Shown here one piece after another: positions 1 to 9,388 of a stretch of 64,000 nt of DNA (position 1 is its first letter; each line of letters opens with the position of its first letter). Origin of the DNA: Hwangdonia seohaensis (GTDB taxonomy: Bacteria > Bacteroidota > Bacteroidia > Flavobacteriales > Flavobacteriaceae); assembly GCF_031932625.1 (NCBI RefSeq), contig NZ_JAVSCK010000003.1, positions 62,001 to 126,000 on the forward strand, read 5' to 3'. The position numbers were made by a program, and so were the translations under genes. The notes under the pieces were generated by a model. The model was not told the DNA's origin, did no database searches, and worked only from the letters and a program-made list of their open reading frames with translations.

Positions 1-42
1 AATTTTGGCTTGCCAGTGTTGTATTTGGGTTTGAAAATTTAA

Positions 43-78
43 AAAGTCAGGTTCTCAAATGAGAGGCTTTCTTTTTTT
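43..78 (+). terminator. weak terminator-like hairpin at the left edge
   Basis: AAAG (43-46) can pair with CTTT (67-70), and TCTC (53-56) with GAGA (61-64), around an AAAT loop. Seven T follow at 72-78. It would end a gene lying left of the window. The stem has an internal loop, so this is only a possible terminator. Confidence 0.3.
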
Positions 79-110
79 GTATTCGGGAGATATTGAATAA
101 AATATTTTAT

Positions 111-118
111 TACATTTG
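111..118 (+). promoter_or_regulatory. Bacteroidota -7 box before the ECF sigma gene
   Basis: TAcaTTTG is an exact match to the Bacteroidota -7 consensus TAnnTTTG, 25 nt before the ATG at 144. No TTTG is found at the usual -33 spacing. The match is seen; use as a promoter is inferred. Confidence 0.4.
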
Positions 119-143
119 TTATGGTTCGAATGAAAACTAACAA

Positions 144-722
144 ATGAGTTTTAATAAAATTAAAGATCAAAAATTAATTGAGCGTCTAAAGCGCAATGAT
201 GAAGACGCCTTAAAACTAATTTATAATTTATATTGGGAGCAACTGTTTATTTATGCATTCAGCCTCTTGAAAAAACGTGAAATTTCTGAGGATGTTATCC
301 AAGAAATATTTATTAAAATTTGGGAAAAACGAGATGCACTTTTAATTAAAACCACATTAAAAGGCTATTTATACACTTGTGTTCTTCATAAAGTTTATGA
401 TATTTTTAGAAAAGATAAAAATGCCTTTTCTGAAGAGTTGCTGGAAAATTTTGATGTAAAAATTCAAACAACAACTCCAGAGTCAAAGCTGATTTATAAA
501 GAGCTTGAAGCACAAATAAATACAGTTGTAAACACATTGCCCGAAAAATGTAAAAAAGTATTCAAGCTAAGTAGAGAGAACCAATTAAGCCATAAGGAAA
601 TTTCTTCACAACTAAACATTTCTACAAAATCAGTAGAGGCATACATTACTAAAGCTTTAAAAATAATTAGACCTTCCTTGGTTAACATACCCTACACCAT
701 CATTTTTTTGTTTTTTTTGTAA
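144..722 (+). CDS. RNA polymerase ECF sigma factor, Bacteroidota SusCD/FecR-linked type
   Basis: The 192-residue protein has a sigma-70 region 2 (about residues 25-90, with DVIQEIFIKIWEKRD) and a region 4 helix-turn-helix (about 130-180, with LSHKEISSQLNISTKSVEAY). It would redirect RNA polymerase to the downstream nutrient-uptake genes. The length is normal for the Bacteroidota ECF family that pairs with FecR anti-sigma factors. The fecR-like gene follows on the same strand after 109 nt, then SusC and SusD, which is the usual order of a sigma/anti-sigma-controlled uptake locus. The C-terminus (IIFLFFL) is strongly hydrophobic, as is often seen in this family. Family assignment is firm; the target promoter is unknown. 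Confidence 0.93.
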   Translation: MSFNKIKDQKLIERLKRNDEDALKLIYNLYWEQLFIYAFSLLKKREISEDVIQEIFIKIWEKRDALLIKTTLKGYLYTCVLHKVYDIFRKDKNAFSEELLENFDVKIQTTTPESKLIYKELEAQINTVVNTLPEKCKKVFKLSRENQLSHKEISSQLNISTKSVEAYITKALKIIRPSLVNIPYTIIFLFFL

Positions 723-831
723 AGGTTTGTTAGCCCCAGATTAACTCCAGAAAAATAAAAAATAAAAATAATACTGTTTTTTGTTAGGGATGCACATCTT
801 TTTTGCGTCATTAATATAAAGAGGCTAACTA

Positions 832-1986
832 GTGAGTGTTAAAGATAAAAATTATTTACAACAATTAATTAAAAAACTTCAGTCTGGAGATATTTCAGAT
901 GATGAGATTAAGTTTTTATCCAATTTCTTTTCAAATCAAAACAAAAACAAGGAATGGCCATTTGACGATGCACTTAAAAACGAGTTAAAAAACAAAATTT
1001 TTAATAGTGTTACATCAAAAGTAAATGAAGAGTCTCAAAAAAATATAAAACTTACATCGTTTTATAAAAACAACGCTTTAAAATATGCGGCAACTGCTTT
1101 AGTGTTAATTTCTATAGCATTTGTCTGGAAATATAATAGTAGTGAATATGAAGGAGCCGATGTTAAGATATCAACAAATAAAATTAAAGTAGGTACCGAT
1201 AAAGCGACATTAACGCTAGAGGACGGGCAATATGTTGATCTTGAAAAAGGACAGGTTTATGCTACTAAAAACGTAAAAAGCACAGGGGACAAATTATTTT
1301 ACAACAATAGAATTAACTTAAAGCCTAAATTAGTATACAATTATTTAACGGTGCCAAGAGGTGGGCAGTTTTTTTTACAATTATCAGACGGAACTAAGGT
1401 GTGGTTAAACTCAGAGTCTAAACTTAAATATCCTGTTAATTTTATTGAAGGAGAAAACCGTGAAGTAGAATTAGTTTACGGTGAAGCTTTTTTTGATGTA
1501 TCTCCCAGCTCACGACATAACGGTGCTTTGTTTAGGGTAGCAAGCCGGATGCAGACGGTTGAAGTGTTGGGAACTAAATTCAACATTAAATCATATAAAG
1601 ATGAAAATATGGTTTACACCACTTTGGTTGAAGGTAAGGTAAAAGTTTCTAATCAATCAGAAAATGTTTATTTAAAACCTAATCAGCAATCTCAAGTTAG
1701 TTTGTTAAATAAAAATATAATTTTAAAAGATATTGATGTTTATAATGCAACCTCTTGGGTGAAAGGTGTTTTTAGTTTTGAAGGCAAGCCATTAAAAGAT
1801 ATTATGAAAGTGCTTTCGAGATGGTACGATATGGATGTCGTATTTGCTAATGATAAAATTCAAAACATTAAGTTTATTGGTGTTCTTAGCAAAAACCAAA
1901 ATATTGAAGATGTTTTGATAAGCATTAAAGAATCTGGGTTTATAAATGCATATGCAATTAAAAACAAACAAATAATTTTAAAATAA
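832..1986 (+). CDS. FecR-family anti-sigma factor
   Basis: This inner-membrane anti-sigma regulator should hold the upstream ECF factor inactive until the STN domain of the cognate TonB transporter signals through the periplasm. It starts with GTG. The cytoplasmic N-terminus (1-80) is followed by one membrane helix (about 82-99, AATALVLISIAFVW). A FecR domain (about 165-270) carries VPRGGQFFLQLSDGTKVWLN and the typical VEVLGTKFNIKSY. A C-terminal DUF4974-like domain (about 310-384) contains FEGKPLKDIMKVLSRWYDM. The length of 384 aa is normal. The 99 nt between this gene and the transporter hold an imperfect stem (AAGAGG at 1990, CCTCTT at 2031). Signalling through the transporter is inferred from gene order and domains. 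Confidence 0.93.
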   Translation: MSVKDKNYLQQLIKKLQSGDISDDEIKFLSNFFSNQNKNKEWPFDDALKNELKNKIFNSVTSKVNEESQKNIKLTSFYKNNALKYAATALVLISIAFVWKYNSSEYEGADVKISTNKIKVGTDKATLTLEDGQYVDLEKGQVYATKNVKSTGDKLFYNNRINLKPKLVYNYLTVPRGGQFFLQLSDGTKVWLNSESKLKYPVNFIEGENREVELVYGEAFFDVSPSSRHNGALFRVASRMQTVEVLGTKFNIKSYKDENMVYTTLVEGKVKVSNQSENVYLKPNQQSQVSLLNKNIILKDIDVYNATSWVKGVFSFEGKPLKDIMKVLSRWYDMDVVFANDKIQNIKFIGVLSKNQNIEDVLISIKESGFINAYAIKNKQIILK

Positions 1987-2085
1987 AAAAAGAGGGCTAA
2001 AGTAGACATTTGGCGGTATCAAACTTTGCACCTCTTAAGTCTGTAGTAATCAATTAATAGTTAATCAACTAAAACATGTAAATTT

Positions 2086-5000
2086 ATGAAAATTAAACCA
2101 ACTACTTTCTTTTTCTTATTTAGAAAAAGGATTCTAACTATCATTATGAGAACTTTTATATTCTTATTGTGTTCATTATCATTTGGGTTTTCATCCGTTG
2201 ATATTTTTTCGCAAAATACCAAAATTGAAATCTCAGATGATACTACATTAACTGTAGACGAAGTCTTTAAAATTATTAAAAGACAAACCGATTACAGGTT
2301 CATTTATCAGGAAGATATGTTTAAAAACTTTCCTAAAGTTTTTATTAAAAAGGGGGTTATTCAGGCAAACCAATTACTTGATAAAAGCCTAAAAGAAGGT
2401 GATTTTATTTTTTCAATTGCGGCAAATAATACTATTATTATTAAAACCAAAGAAGAGCCCGTAATTACAAGTGTGCAAACAAAGGTTGTAAAAGGTGTGG
2501 TTACCGATGGGCAATTGCCATTGCCAGGAGCAAGTGTAATAATAAAAGGAACACAAATTGGTACACAAACAGACTTTGATGGAAATTATTCTATTGAAGC
2601 TAACCAAGGTGATATCCTTATATTTAGTTATGTAGGAATGACTACCAAGGAAATACAGGTAGGAACATCAAATACAATTAATGTTAAAATGGATGTAGAT
2701 ACCGCCATTCTTGACGAAGTTATAGTTGTTGCCTATGGAACTGCCAAAAAAGCAGATTTTACAGGATCTGCCACACAACTTAACAGTGAAGCACTTTCTA
2801 AAATAACTGTAGCTAATGTTTCAGCAGCTATTGAAGGCGCCTCAGCAGGAGTTTCGGTAACAGCTGCTGGTGGACAACCGGGGCAAGGGCAAGATATACG
2901 TATTAGAGGATTTGGTTCTTTTAGTGCAGACAGCGATCCTTTGTACGTTGTAGATGGTATTCCGTTTTATGCCTCAATAAACTCAATTAACCCTGCGGAT
3001 ATTGAAAGTTTAACCATTTTAAAAGATGCATCATCAACAGCACTTTACGGAAATAAGGCTGCAAATGGAGTGGTTTTAATCACAACAAAAAAAGGAAAAA
3101 ATAAAAAAGGACAATTTTCTTTAAATGCATCAACGAGTATTGTAGACCGAGCTATACCAGAGTATGATCGATTAGATTCTGATGAGTATTATGAAATCAT
3201 GTGGGAGTCTATGCGAAACAGTCAGGCTATCCCAGGTGTAGATTCAGCAGCAGATGTTACCGCAGCCAATGCATTTGCTTCGTCCAATATTATTAATGAG
3301 CTACTAAACAATCCATATAATGTTGCTGATGACCAAATTGTGGGGCCAGACGGAAAAATTAATCCAAACGCTAGGCTTTTATATAACGACGTAGACTGGG
3401 TTGATGCCATTACCAGAGTAGGGATTCGCCATAATTATGATATTAACTACCAGGGCGGTACAGAAGAAAGCGATTTTTATGTGTCATTAGGGTATTTAGA
3501 TGAAGAAGGATATATCAAAAAATCTGATTTTGAAAGATTTTCAGGACGTATTAATGCAAATTATCAAGCAAATAATTGGCTTAAAACAGGATTGAATATT
3601 GCGGTTACAACTTCTAAAGGTAATCAGGCTCAAACAGGAAGTACACAAAGTAACTCGTTTGTTAATCCAGTGCGTTTTGCAAGAGGCGTAGCACCTATTT
3701 ATCCTATTTATCAGCATGATGCCGCTGGAAACTTTATTTTAGATGATAACGGAAACCGTCTTTATGATTTGGATGATAACAGACCTAGTGGTGCAAGTGG
3801 AGGAAGACATATTCTTGCAGAAATAGATTATAATGACGATATAGATGAAATCACTTCTGTAAGCGGAAAAACGTATTTTGATATTAATTTCACTCAAGAT
3901 TTAATGTTAACCGTAAATGCGAGTTGGAATCAAAGGCATTGGTACACCACGGATTTTGAAAACAAATTGGTTGGTGACGGTGCTCCGGGAGGTAGAGCTT
4001 CAAGACGATACAACAGAAGAACCACTTTAGGGTTTAACCAACTTTTAAATTATACTAAATCGTTTGGCGATCATAACTTTAAATTATTAGCTGCGCACGA
4101 ATCTTTACAACTAAAAGTAAATGACTTTAGCGGGACAAGAAGACAGTTAATTGCTGATGGTAATACCGAATTAATAAATTTTGTTACCACCACAAACTTA
4201 GAATCTGCTACAGATTTATTAAGAGATGAAAGTTACTTTGGCCGTTTTAATTACGATTACGATGGTAAATATTTCTTGAGTGCATCTTATAGAACAGATG
4301 GGACTTCTAAATTTGCATCAGATGTTCGTTGGGGTGAATTCTGGTCTTTAGGTCTTGCTTGGAGGTTAGAAAGAGAGTCTTTTATTGAAAACATAGAAGC
4401 TATAAACCTATTAAAATTTAGAGCATCGTATGGTGAGTTAGGAAACAACTCTGGAATTGGGTGGTATGCTTACCAAGGGTTATATGATTTAGACTTTAAC
4501 AACCAGTCAGAATCAGGTTTTTTACAAGCGTCACTGGAGGCTCCTTTATTGGAATGGGAAGCTAGTGAAAGCTATGATGTAGCCATAGAATTTGGATTAT
4601 GGAATAGATTAAACGGAACGGTTGAATATTATAACCGTGAGTCTGCAAATTTACTTTTTGATGTGCCATTACCATTGTCTAGTGGGAGTGAAGATATCCC
4701 AAGAAACATAGGTACTTTATTTAACAGAGGTTTTGAGGTAAGTTTAGATTATGATGTTGTAAAAAGCGACAGTTTTAATTGGAATATTGGCGTAAATGCT
4801 ACAACCATTAAAAACGAGTTTACAAAACTACCTCAAGATGAAATTATAAATGGGTCTAAAAAATTAATGGTAGGCCGCTCAATTTATGATTATTGGTTAA
4901 AAGATTGGTATGGCGTAGATCCTGCAGATGGTTCAGCATTATATACCCCAACTCAAGATGCTATTGATGCTAATGGATCAGACATCAGAGTTGTTGATGG

Positions 5001-5541
5001 CAATACATTAACAACAAACCAATCTAATGCAGAATTTCATTATGCAGGTACAGCGATTCCAGATTTAACAGGAGCTATTAACAATTCGTTTAGATACAAA
5101 AATTTTAATTTAAGTTTCTTGTTTACTTATCAAATAGGCGGTGAAAGTATTGATTACAACTATCAAGGTATCATGAGCTCTGGAGGATACGGAACTGCAA
5201 AAAGTGTTGATATTCTAGATCGTTGGCAACAACCGGGGGACATAACAAATGTACCTAGGTTAGATGCTTCGCAAACTACTAACTTTAATGCCACATCAGA
5301 CAGGTGGTTGGTTGATGCCTCTTTTCTAAACATGAAACGTATTAATTTTTCATATAACTTGCCATCGGACTTTATAAGTGCAATAGGCATAAATACAGCA
5401 GAACTTTATTTAAGTGCGGAGAATGTGTTTTCAATTAATGCGAGAAAAGGTTTAAACATACAACAGAATTTTAGCGGAACAACATCCAATGTTTATACAC
5501 CATCAAGAATAGTTTCTTTAGGATTAAATGTTAAATTTTAA
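2086..5541 (+). CDS. SusC/RagA-family TonB-dependent outer membrane transporter with STN domain
   Basis: This 1151-aa outer membrane channel imports an oligomeric nutrient using TonB energy. In order it has a signal peptide (ending near residue 43, DIFSQ), an STN signalling domain (about 50-120), a carboxypeptidase-D-like domain (about 137-205, GVVTDGQLPLPGASVIIKGT), a plug with SusC signatures (QDIRIRGFGS, DPLYVVDGIP, LKDASSTALYG) and a long beta barrel ending in aromatic VKF. The STN domain fits regulation through the adjacent FecR/ECF pair. A second Met at residue 21 also precedes a signal-like stretch, so the exact start is open. The partner SusD gene follows at once. No glycoside hydrolase, lyase or sulfatase is next to the pair, so the substrate cannot be named. 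Confidence 0.95.
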   Translation: MKIKPTTFFFLFRKRILTIIMRTFIFLLCSLSFGFSSVDIFSQNTKIEISDDTTLTVDEVFKIIKRQTDYRFIYQEDMFKNFPKVFIKKGVIQANQLLDKSLKEGDFIFSIAANNTIIIKTKEEPVITSVQTKVVKGVVTDGQLPLPGASVIIKGTQIGTQTDFDGNYSIEANQGDILIFSYVGMTTKEIQVGTSNTINVKMDVDTAILDEVIVVAYGTAKKADFTGSATQLNSEALSKITVANVSAAIEGASAGVSVTAAGGQPGQGQDIRIRGFGSFSADSDPLYVVDGIPFYASINSINPADIESLTILKDASSTALYGNKAANGVVLITTKKGKNKKGQFSLNASTSIVDRAIPEYDRLDSDEYYEIMWESMRNSQAIPGVDSAADVTAANAFASSNIINELLNNPYNVADDQIVGPDGKINPNARLLYNDVDWVDAITRVGIRHNYDINYQGGTEESDFYVSLGYLDEEGYIKKSDFERFSGRINANYQANNWLKTGLNIAVTTSKGNQAQTGSTQSNSFVNPVRFARGVAPIYPIYQHDAAGNFILDDNGNRLYDLDDNRPSGASGGRHILAEIDYNDDIDEITSVSGKTYFDINFTQDLMLTVNASWNQRHWYTTDFENKLVGDGAPGGRASRRYNRRTTLGFNQLLNYTKSFGDHNFKLLAAHESLQLKVNDFSGTRRQLIADGNTELINFVTTTNLESATDLLRDESYFGRFNYDYDGKYFLSASYRTDGTSKFASDVRWGEFWSLGLAWRLERESFIENIEAINLLKFRASYGELGNNSGIGWYAYQGLYDLDFNNQSESGFLQASLEAPLLEWEASESYDVAIEFGLWNRLNGTVEYYNRESANLLFDVPLPLSSGSEDIPRNIGTLFNRGFEVSLDYDVVKSDSFNWNIGVNATTIKNEFTKLPQDEIINGSKKLMVGRSIYDYWLKDWYGVDPADGSALYTPTQDAIDANGSDIRVVDGNTLTTNQSNAEFHYAGTAIPDLTGAINNSFRYKNFNLSFLFTYQIGGESIDYNYQGIMSSGGYGTAKSVDILDRWQQPGDITNVPRLDASQTTNFNATSDRWLVDASFLNMKRINFSYNLPSDFISAIGINTAELYLSAENVFSINARKGLNIQQNFSGTTSNVYTPSRIVSLGLNVKF

Positions 5542-5551
5542 AAAAAAAACA

Positions 5552-7039
5552 ATGAAAAAAACAATAATTTCTTTTATCGGAATTTTGGCTGTATCCTTTT
5601 GTTTTACGGCTTGCGAAAAAGACTACTTAGATACTTTCCCTACAGACCAAGTGTCGTCTTCAGCAGCAGTTTTAACTACAGATAATGCCTTAACGGCATT
5701 AAACGGTATACATAGAGCCTTGTATGTAAGATACGGAAGCCAAGGTAGAGGTGGTATAGGAGCATTTAATATGCATATAGACGAAGCTGGCGAAGACCAC
5801 GTTTTTAACAGAAGTAATTGGACACATTCTTACAGATGGAGACCAAATTCTGAGCCAGACAATGCATACAATACAGCCAATTGGGGCATGTTTTATCAAT
5901 GGATTGCAAATGCCAATGTATTAATTAATGGTGTTGATAACGCATCGGGAGAACAAGCAGATAGAGATGCTATAAAAGGACAAGCCTTACTTTATAGAGC
6001 GTTTTCTCATTTTCATTTAGTACGATTATGGGGCGATAGATATGAACCTGGAGGCGGAAACTCGCAATTAGGAGTTCCAATTAAAACAGATAACTCTATC
6101 GATCCTATTGCACGAAACACAGTTGAAGAAGTGTATACTCAAATTAATAAAGACTTAGATGATGCTATTGTTTTATTAGATGGATATGTTAGAAATAACA
6201 AATCACATTTTAATGCAAATGTTGCAAAAGGATTAAAAGCAAGAGTGGCTTTAACACAAGGTAAATGGGCTATGGCAGCACAATTTGCCGCTGAAGCTAG
6301 AGTAGGATTTGCTTTAATGGACGAAGCAACTTATGCCAATGGTTTTCAGGTGTTTTCAGAAAACAATAGTGAGTTTATGTGGGCAAGCCAAATAGTAGAA
6401 GACCAAACAGACACATTTGGAAATTATGGCGCTTATATTTCAAGAAATTTTAGTTCATCGGCAATTCGTGGTAATCCTAGGTCAATCAGTAATTTGTTAT
6501 ATGATATGATTTCTGCTACCGATGTGCGTAAAACACTTTGGGACCCAACTGGAGAGCATCTAAATTTACCTCCTGGGGTTTCTTTGTTGTCTAGCCATAA
6601 AAGATTTCCTTATACCAATCAAAAATTTATAGCGGTAAGCAATGGCGACAGTCGTGTTGATGTGCCTTTAATGCGCGCAGCGGAAATGTACTTGATAGAA
6701 GCAGAGGCTTTAGCTAGAAATAATCAGGACGGATTAGCAGCTCAAGCATTGTACGATATGGTTATTACAAGAGATAGTGCATATACGTTATCTACCAATA
6801 CGGGGCAGGCGTTAATTGATGAAATTATGGTGCAGCGACGTGTTGAATTATGGGGCGAGGGTTTTAGATGGTACGATTTAAAACGATTAAACTTACCGTT
6901 GGATAGGACAGGTTCAAACCAAAGTTCTACATATACTAACGGTATTATGCAAGTTCCTGTAGGAGATAACAGATGGACATGGCCAATACCTCAGGATGAG
7001 ATTGATGCAAATCCTTTAATTGAGCAGAATCCTATATAA
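5552..7039 (+). CDS. SusD/RagB-family nutrient-binding outer membrane lipoprotein
   Basis: This surface lipoprotein forms the lid of the SusC channel and binds the substrate. The start at 5552 is chosen over an in-frame ATG at 5528 because 5528 lies inside the end of susC and only 5552 gives a clean lipoprotein signal peptide. That signal begins MKKTIISFIG, has a lipobox ending FTAC, and Cys is followed by EKD. SusD features include TPR-like helices (ALLYRAFSHFHLVRLWGD), RAAEMYLIEAEALARN and the C-terminal GFRWYDLKRL with IPQDEIDANP. At about 495 aa it has the usual length. It is 10 nt after the susC stop and is followed by a strong palindromic terminator, so it closes the operon. Confidence 0.95.
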   Translation: MKKTIISFIGILAVSFCFTACEKDYLDTFPTDQVSSSAAVLTTDNALTALNGIHRALYVRYGSQGRGGIGAFNMHIDEAGEDHVFNRSNWTHSYRWRPNSEPDNAYNTANWGMFYQWIANANVLINGVDNASGEQADRDAIKGQALLYRAFSHFHLVRLWGDRYEPGGGNSQLGVPIKTDNSIDPIARNTVEEVYTQINKDLDDAIVLLDGYVRNNKSHFNANVAKGLKARVALTQGKWAMAAQFAAEARVGFALMDEATYANGFQVFSENNSEFMWASQIVEDQTDTFGNYGAYISRNFSSSAIRGNPRSISNLLYDMISATDVRKTLWDPTGEHLNLPPGVSLLSSHKRFPYTNQKFIAVSNGDSRVDVPLMRAAEMYLIEAEALARNNQDGLAAQALYDMVITRDSAYTLSTNTGQALIDEIMVQRRVELWGEGFRWYDLKRLNLPLDRTGSNQSSTYTNGIMQVPVGDNRWTWPIPQDEIDANPLIEQNPI

Positions 7040-7057
7040 TTATTGTGCATAAGATAA

Positions 7058-7112
7058 TAATTGGAAACAGCGTTAATTAATTAACGCTGTTTCCAATTAA
7101 AGCTTAATTTTT
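7058..7112. terminator. 42-bp perfect palindrome ending the susCD operon
   Basis: Positions 7058-7099 are a perfect inverted repeat centred between 7078 and 7079. Each arm is 21 nt and contains GGAAACAGCGTTAATT. A T run follows at 7107-7113. It lies 19 nt after the SusD stop, so it most likely ends that transcript. The centre is AT only, so it may form a long hairpin in RNA or a cruciform in DNA. Confidence 0.8.
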
Positions 7113-7113
7113 T

Positions 7114-7462
7114 GTCTTATAAAAAGGCATAATATATGAGTTGAGTTACCACATCATTTGCTCGGGTTGAATTTTAAGAGTGTTTAATCGTTAGAATTTC
7201 CCAATGCTTGCCCCGAAAATTATTTATTTTGCTCAAAGTATAAGCAGGAAAATTAGCTGTTTGGGTAATGCGGTTACAGAAGACTTCTTTTAAACCGCTT
7301 AAAATAAAGCTGGTATAACATCATGTTATTAAAAACTACCCATGAAATAAAATTGACAATTTTTGAATGTACAGGGATTTGGTATATTAGATGGCGTTTG
7401 CACAAATCTTTTTGGATAGCGTAATGATAGTTAAAAAAACAAAATCAATTAATTTAGGTCTA
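7114..7462. other. gene-free stretch between susD and the Omp85-like gene
   Basis: About 350 nt with no credible ORF on either strand. Apart from the palindrome at its left side I see no repeat, RNA gene or promoter box that I would defend. It is the 3' flank of two convergent genes. Confidence 0.5.
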
Positions 7463-9154
7463 CTAAAAGTCGGCTATTAAACTTAAATGTATCTTGGAAT
7501 TTGAGAACTTAAAAGGTGAATTCTCGGTTTTTCCATTGGCATAATTAAACTTAAAAAGACCGGCTTTTGTTAAAATACCAAACCCAAAGCCGTAGCCAAA
7601 AAGCTTTTCTTTGTCATTTGTCATTTGGTTTTCAAAATAGGCCAAATCTGTTATGCTGTGAATAAATATGGCATGGTTAATCTGGTATCTGTATTCTGTG
7701 TTTAAAACGCCAAATAATGAGGCCAACAAACTGTTTTCCTCAAAACCGCGAATGGAGTTTATGCCGCCAAATCGAAAGAGTTCGTTTTCAAAATAGGTAT
7801 CGGACATTAAATTAGAGCCATTAACTCTAAAATAAAAGCTGTTTTTGTCGTTAAGGTTAAAAATTGTAAATGCATCAATGGTGTATTGTGATTGCTTTTC
7901 TTTGGTGTTTGTTGCTTCTCTATGGCCAAATCCGGTTTCAAGATATAGGTCTGATTTTATGGGAAATAATAAATTGGTGTTTTGCCGTTTTAAAAATTGA
8001 TAAGCAAGGGTGTAAAAATTTGAATCGTAATCTGCAATGTTCTGAAAATTATTTGAAGACAATAAGTTATTTGAAGTGGTAGCTGTAACACCAACAAAAA
8101 CCTTATGTTTCGAATTTATTTGATAATGCATTTTAGCAGATTGGTTTACGGTAGTAAAAGTGGAGTCCTTTTTAAAAATCTGTAAACGCAAATCTACCCC
8201 AATGGGCGACTTAAATAAATAGGGTAAGGTTACACCTGTTCTAAAGGTTTTTTGGTCGTTTTCATCGCTTTTGTAAAGCAGGCTAAACGACTCGCCAAAG
8301 TTTAAGTTGTTGGTAAGGTTTAAATTCAAATACCCGTCAAACTCCAATTTGTTGGTGTCCTCGTTCGTTCCAAATCCCAGAAACCCATCAAACGAATTGC
8401 TTTTTGTTTTTTCGGCATAAATATATAGTGTGGTCGAATCTTTTGAAAACAGAACTTCCGGCGCTTTTATTTGATTCGCAAATTTTAAATCGTTGAGCAA
8501 ATCCGTTTTTTGCTTAATACGGTTTAAGTTGAATGTTTGCTGGGGCTTAATTTTTAAATAATGTTTTAGGTACGATTTCGGGAATTTCTTGTAGCCTTTT
8601 ATTACAATATGGTCAATAGTTCTTTTTTGTTCTTTTGAATCAATTATTAAATCAGCTTTTAAATTGGTTTTATCCGTTCGGATATTTGCTAATTTTAATG
8701 TTGAAAACGGGTTGCCTTGTTCTGAAGCTTTCTGGTTGATAAAAACCAAACTACGTTCTACTGCGGTAAATGGTAGGATAAAATAGTCGTCAAAAACATC
8801 CTGTGATATCAATTTTAAAACAGATGGGTCAACAGCCAGATTATTGTAGTATATATATATGGTGTTGTATTTTTTTTTAAGATGAAATTGGGCGGTGTAA
8901 ACAGAATCGTTTTTTTTGTTGATTCCTATTCGTTTATTCGCAATATAGCCCATTTTAAAAAGGGCGTTTTGAATCGAATCGACTTCAAGCAGTACCGATG
9001 CATAATCGTTATGCCGGTTTAAGTAATTTAAAGAATCGATAACGCGGGTTTCAACTTTGGTTTCGCCATATACCTTTAAACTTAAATTTTGACAAAATCC
9101 TTCCAAAGACAAAATCGCATATATAATAAGGAGTAAAAAGGTGTTTTTTTGCAC
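7463..9154 (-). CDS. Omp85/BamA-family outer membrane protein (POTRA plus barrel)
   Basis: The 563-aa protein begins with a Sec signal peptide (ending near EGFCQ). Two or three POTRA-like segments follow (about 25-235, including IDHIVIKGYKKFPKSYL and a predicted strand pair after it). The C-terminal half is a beta barrel. The Omp85 signature IRGFEEN in GGINSIRGF (about residue 470) matches the conserved RGF motif of barrel loop 6, and the chain ends in an aromatic residue (LIADF) as barrel proteins do. The family folds or exports proteins at the outer membrane, but this gene is shorter than BamA and stands alone. It could be a TamA-like or surface-antigen paralogue. It is transcribed away from the ribosomal cluster. 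Confidence 0.8.
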   Translation of the reverse strand: MQKNTFLLLIIYAILSLEGFCQNLSLKVYGETKVETRVIDSLNYLNRHNDYASVLLEVDSIQNALFKMGYIANKRIGINKKNDSVYTAQFHLKKKYNTIYIYYNNLAVDPSVLKLISQDVFDDYFILPFTAVERSLVFINQKASEQGNPFSTLKLANIRTDKTNLKADLIIDSKEQKRTIDHIVIKGYKKFPKSYLKHYLKIKPQQTFNLNRIKQKTDLLNDLKFANQIKAPEVLFSKDSTTLYIYAEKTKSNSFDGFLGFGTNEDTNKLEFDGYLNLNLTNNLNFGESFSLLYKSDENDQKTFRTGVTLPYLFKSPIGVDLRLQIFKKDSTFTTVNQSAKMHYQINSKHKVFVGVTATTSNNLLSSNNFQNIADYDSNFYTLAYQFLKRQNTNLLFPIKSDLYLETGFGHREATNTKEKQSQYTIDAFTIFNLNDKNSFYFRVNGSNLMSDTYFENELFRFGGINSIRGFEENSLLASLFGVLNTEYRYQINHAIFIHSITDLAYFENQMTNDKEKLFGYGFGFGILTKAGLFKFNYANGKTENSPFKFSNSKIHLSLIADF

Positions 9155-9195
9155 AGATTAAAGATTGCTAAAATGATTCGATAGAGCAGTTTTAG

Positions 9196-9230
9196 GCTTC
9201 GGATTGCTAACTTCCAGCTTCCAACTTTTC
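9196..9230. repeat. 7-bp-period degenerate tandem repeat
   Basis: Five consecutive heptamers: gcttcgg, attgcta, acttcca, gcttcca, acttttc. The period is exactly 7. The repeat lies in the divergent spacer between the Omp85-like gene and rpsL. See the finding on heptamer repeats. Confidence 0.6.
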
Positions 9231-9314
9231 AGTGTAAATCTAACGGAAAATCTACGCTTATAATATAGCTAAGGCAATAATTTTTGAAATCTCTTAAAAA
9301 TTAATGAATTAGGG

Positions 9315-9345
9315 TTTGAATTATAAATTTTAATTTCTACATTTG
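9315..9345 (+). promoter_or_regulatory. Bacteroidota promoter of the str ribosomal operon
   Basis: TTTG at 9315-9318 and TAcaTTTG at 9338-9345 are separated by 19 nt. This matches both the -33 (TTTG) and -7 (TAnnTTTG) elements of Bacteroidota housekeeping promoters at the usual spacing. A short hairpin (CCTCTT, AA, AAGAGG; 9350-9363) falls in the expected leader before rpsL. It is the best promoter match in the window. Confidence 0.75.
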
Positions 9346-9388
9346 CACCCCTCTTAAAAGAGGATAATAAAATTTATATTAAATATAT

